Assembly (NCBI GenBank): GCA_002069785.1
Contig: MWCA01000009.1
Span: 21,168-85,167 of the forward strand
Direction of reading: 5' to 3'
From: Lentisphaerae bacterium ADurb.Bin242
GTDB taxonomy: Bacteria; Verrucomicrobiota; Lentisphaeria; Victivallales; UBA1829
DNA length: 64,000 nt
This document shows positions 62,120 to 64,000 of the stretch, one piece after another. The notes under the pieces are model-generated. The model did not search any database, was not told the origin of the DNA, and saw nothing but the letters and a program-made list of their open reading frames with translations. The position numbers and the translations under genes are program-made. How positions within the stretch are numbered: the stretch's first letter is position 1; each line of letters starts with the position of its first letter.

Positions 62120-63298
62120 TCAGAAATTGTCCAGGTCCGTGTGAAGCTTGTCCATCAGCGGGCTGAACGGCACGGCGCCCTTCTTCGTGATCTCGTATCC
62201 GGTCTCAATCCGGACGCCGTTGAACACGGGATGTCCGAAGAAGCTGACGTCCACGCAGATCGTCATGCCGGGAACCAGCACGTCATTGCTGTTGGGTCCG
62301 AAGAAGGGGCATTCGGCCTCGTTCAGGCCGATCGTATGGACAAACGGACAGACAAGGTATTTCTCGAAGCCGTGCTTCTTGAAATAAGCCCGCGCGGGCG
62401 CGTCGATCTCGCGTCCGGTCAGACCGACTTTCAGACTGTCCTTCGTCAGACAGAAGGCCTCCCGGAGATACTTCATGCACTCGATCTGTTTGGCGGAATA
62501 TTTGCCGTTGACCGGGAGGGCGTCGCCGACCACGCCCGCATAACCGCGTACTTTCGGGGCGATCCCGATCATGACCATTTCGCCGTCTTCCATGACTTTG
62601 GTTGTGGCGGTCGGGACCACGGCGTTGCCGCGGACGCCGCTTCCGACGATGGCGGAAAAGCCGAAGCCCGTGGCGCCGCGGCTGCGGGCCGCGAATTCAC
62701 CGGCGGCCGCCACCTGGATCTCGGTGTTGCCGACCTTGACGGCCTCTTTCATGGCCTTGTAGCTGAGATCCGCGAGCTGGAACGCGGCGCGGATCTGTTC
62801 GATCTCCCACGGGGACTTGTGGTAGCGGAGATTCAGGAACTCGCCGGTGATGTCGACGATCTCCACGCCGACGAAGCCGTCCGTGATCCCCTTGTGGCAG
62901 CCATAGGGCATGCGGTCGCCGCCGACGATCCCGATGCGCTTCACGGCGCCGAGGTTCCGGTTGAGTTCCGCAAACAGGTGCGGGAAGTCGAGGATGGTGG
63001 CGGCGGGATACTCCTCGTCCGGGACCATGAACACGGGGAAGTTGCGGGTTTCCTTGACCGCGCTGTCCTGCTTGGCGAAGGGTTCGCTTTCCGGACCGCC
63101 GAGCAGAAGCGGGTTCCCTTTGCGCGGGACCAGCACCGCGCCGCTTTCAAACTGGGGGCACCAGCCGGTGAGATACCAGCCGTTGCCGATATTGAACTCG
63201 TCATAGTAGACGAGCGCCAAGTCGAGCTTTTTGTCTTCCAGAATTTTGCGGACGGCCGCGAGACGGCTGTCGCATTCGCTTTGAATCAGATACCCCAT
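62120..63298 (-). CDS. M24 (Xaa-Pro peptidase/creatinase) family protein lacking metal ligands
   Basis: About 392 residues with a creatinase N-terminal domain (1-150) and a pita-bread C-terminal domain. The alignment to PepP-type motifs is clear, but the five metal ligands read Gly245, Val256, His321, Asp350, Glu365 where Asp, Asp, His, Glu, Glu are expected. It is therefore unlikely to be a normal dimetal aminopeptidase and resembles metal-independent members such as creatinase. AAAGGAGG precedes ATG 63298. It is divergent from a LacI gene, with a promoter at 63366-63393, and has its own terminator. Confidence 0.8.
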   Translation of the reverse strand: MGYLIQSECDSRLAAVRKILEDKKLDLALVYYDEFNIGNGWYLTGWCPQFESGAVLVPRKGNPLLLGGPESEPFAKQDSAVKETRNFPVFMVPDEEYPAATILDFPHLFAELNRNLGAVKRIGIVGGDRMPYGCHKGITDGFVGVEIVDITGEFLNLRYHKSPWEIEQIRAAFQLADLSYKAMKEAVKVGNTEIQVAAAGEFAARSRGATGFGFSAIVGSGVRGNAVVPTATTKVMEDGEMVMIGIAPKVRGYAGVVGDALPVNGKYSAKQIECMKYLREAFCLTKDSLKVGLTGREIDAPARAYFKKHGFEKYLVCPFVHTIGLNEAECPFFGPNSNDVLVPGMTICVDVSFFGHPVFNGVRIETGYEITKKGAVPFSPLMDKLHTDLDNF

Positions 63299-63340
63299 GT
63301 TGTGCCTCCTTTTATTTTTCGGATTTCGGGACTTTCTGGA

Positions 63341-63393
63341 TGTTAGATTTAACAAGACACTGTTAATTATAATGTTTTTTTGCGGAAAAACAA
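63341..63393 (-). promoter_or_regulatory. Promoter and operator between the M24 and LacI genes
   Basis: On the minus strand TTGTTT (63393-63388), 16-base spacer and TATAAT (63371-63366) form a promoter. A perfect palindrome TGTTA-GATT-TAACA (63341-63354) lies just downstream of the expected transcription start, with another TGTTAA half-site at 63361. The adjacent LacI protein is the likely binder. Confidence 0.55.
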
Positions 63394-63450
63394 GTCGTTT
63401 TTCAAAAAAAAGGTTGTTTTTTTCACTTTTTATGATATTTATAACATACC

Positions 63451-64000
63451 ATGAAACGAAATTTCAAGAAAAACATATCGCTGGACCGGATCGCCGCGGA
63501 ATGCGCCGTCAGTCCGATGACAGTCAGCCGGGCCTTGCGCCAGCTGCCGTCCGTCTCGGAAAAAACGCGCAGCCGCATTTTCGAGGCCGCCGCGAAGCTC
63601 GGCTATCTGCCGACCACCCGCGCCGGACGCAAAGCCACGCTCCACGAGGAGCTCCAGGCGTATCCGGTCCAGATCATCGCGCGGGAAGACAACGGAAGCA
63701 TGTCCCGGTTCCACGCCGAACTGATGCTGGAGCTGATCCGGCTTCTCGCGGCCAGCCGCTACGAGTGCGTCGTGCGGGTCTCGGACGGCAATTACCGGGA
63801 ATTCCTGCGGATGCTCGCCCACGCCGGAAAGGCGGATGTCGCCGCCACGATCCTGGTCGGGTCCTTTCTGGAAAAAGAACTGCGGGCACTCCTCCGCTCC
63901 ATCCCCGGCGCGATTCTGCTGGACGATCCCGGAAAAAGCGTCCCGGAATGCGTCTACAGCATTTTCTCCTTCGACAACGCCCGCGCCGCGGAACTGGCGG
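63451..64000 (+). CDS. LacI-family transcriptional regulator, partial (3' end beyond right edge)
   Basis: The first 183 codons are present. The LacI helix-turn-helix (ISLDRIAAECAVSPMTVSRA, residues 8-27) and the following RIFEAAAKLGYLPTTRAGRK are clear, followed by the start of a periplasmic-binding domain (IIAREDNGSMSRFHAELMLE; ATILVGSFLEKELRALLRSI). The start has no evident ribosome site. Divergent from the M24 gene, which it probably controls (inference). Confidence 0.85.
   Translation, partial: MKRNFKKNISLDRIAAECAVSPMTVSRALRQLPSVSEKTRSRIFEAAAKLGYLPTTRAGRKATLHEELQAYPVQIIAREDNGSMSRFHAELMLELIRLLAASRYECVVRVSDGNYREFLRMLAHAGKADVAATILVGSFLEKELRALLRSIPGAILLDDPGKSVPECVYSIFSFDNARAAELA

Noticed and set aside
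1..64000. CRISPR arrays, rRNA, prophage or plasmid replication genes
   Set aside because: No regularly spaced repeats, no rRNA-like stretches and no such coding signatures were seen.

Overview
The window looks like a chromosome segment of an anaerobic, GC-rich Lentisphaerae bacterium (Victivallis-like). This is inferred from four short pseudopilin-type proteins with a C-terminal H-X9-DG-like motif, many different GntR/LacI/IclR/AraC regulators each beside one carbohydrate-active enzyme, and DUF4838, GH20, GH16, CE15 and FG-GAP families. No SusC/SusD pairs, CRISPR array, rRNA or phage genes are visible. The only RNA gene found is a tRNA-Pro.

Layout. 1-5602: a visibly AT-richer block with a regulator - pseudopilin - giant secreted enzyme cassette on the minus strand (the enzyme runs off the left edge) and a divergent AraC regulator. 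5600-6312: left end of a repeat element, remains of an IS transposase, and tRNA-Pro. 6525-11806: GntR, GH42-like glycosidase, UroD/MtaA-like methyltransferase, LacI. 11850-16323: AlbA-type regulator, GH20 hexosaminidase, divergent CE15 esterase. 16593-17861: DUF4160 - DUF2442 - flavodoxin-like reductase operon behind a palindromic promoter. 18053-20644: NtrB/NtrC-type two-component pair. 20734-27632: pbpC and alpha-2-macroglobulin operon. 27736-30646: QueG-like Fe-S protein, IclR, U32-like protein. 30866-35042: second regulator - pseudopilin - secreted enzyme cassette. 35298-53633: an 18-kb co-directional run of 14 genes plus one candidate small ORF (FadR regulator, GNAT, secreted CBM9/TIM-barrel protein, LamG protein, pseudopilin, GH16, esterase, TIM-barrel enzyme, FG-GAP propeller, PHP hydrolase, DHDPS-family aldolase, propeller glycosidase, two small Cys proteins), read as one glycan-utilization operon. 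53668-58898: third regulator - pseudopilin - secreted enzyme cassette, minus strand. 59109-59323: intact MITE-like element. 59477-61868: aminotransferase and a two-domain NDP kinase. 62120-64000: metal-ligand-deficient M24 protein and a divergent LacI gene cut by the right edge.

The most interesting signal is the repeated cassette: three times a promoter-proximal regulator is followed, with an ATGA overlap or a 4-base gap, by a small pseudopilin and then by a 780-1177-residue (or >920-residue) secreted carbohydrate-active protein. A fourth pseudopilin sits between two secreted carbohydrate-active proteins in the large operon. All four pseudopilins lack the glycine normally found just before the cleavage site. 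This suggests enzyme-dedicated pseudopilins, a possible substrate-specific secretion or surface-display arrangement. Functions are inferred from sequence motifs only; no searches were run.
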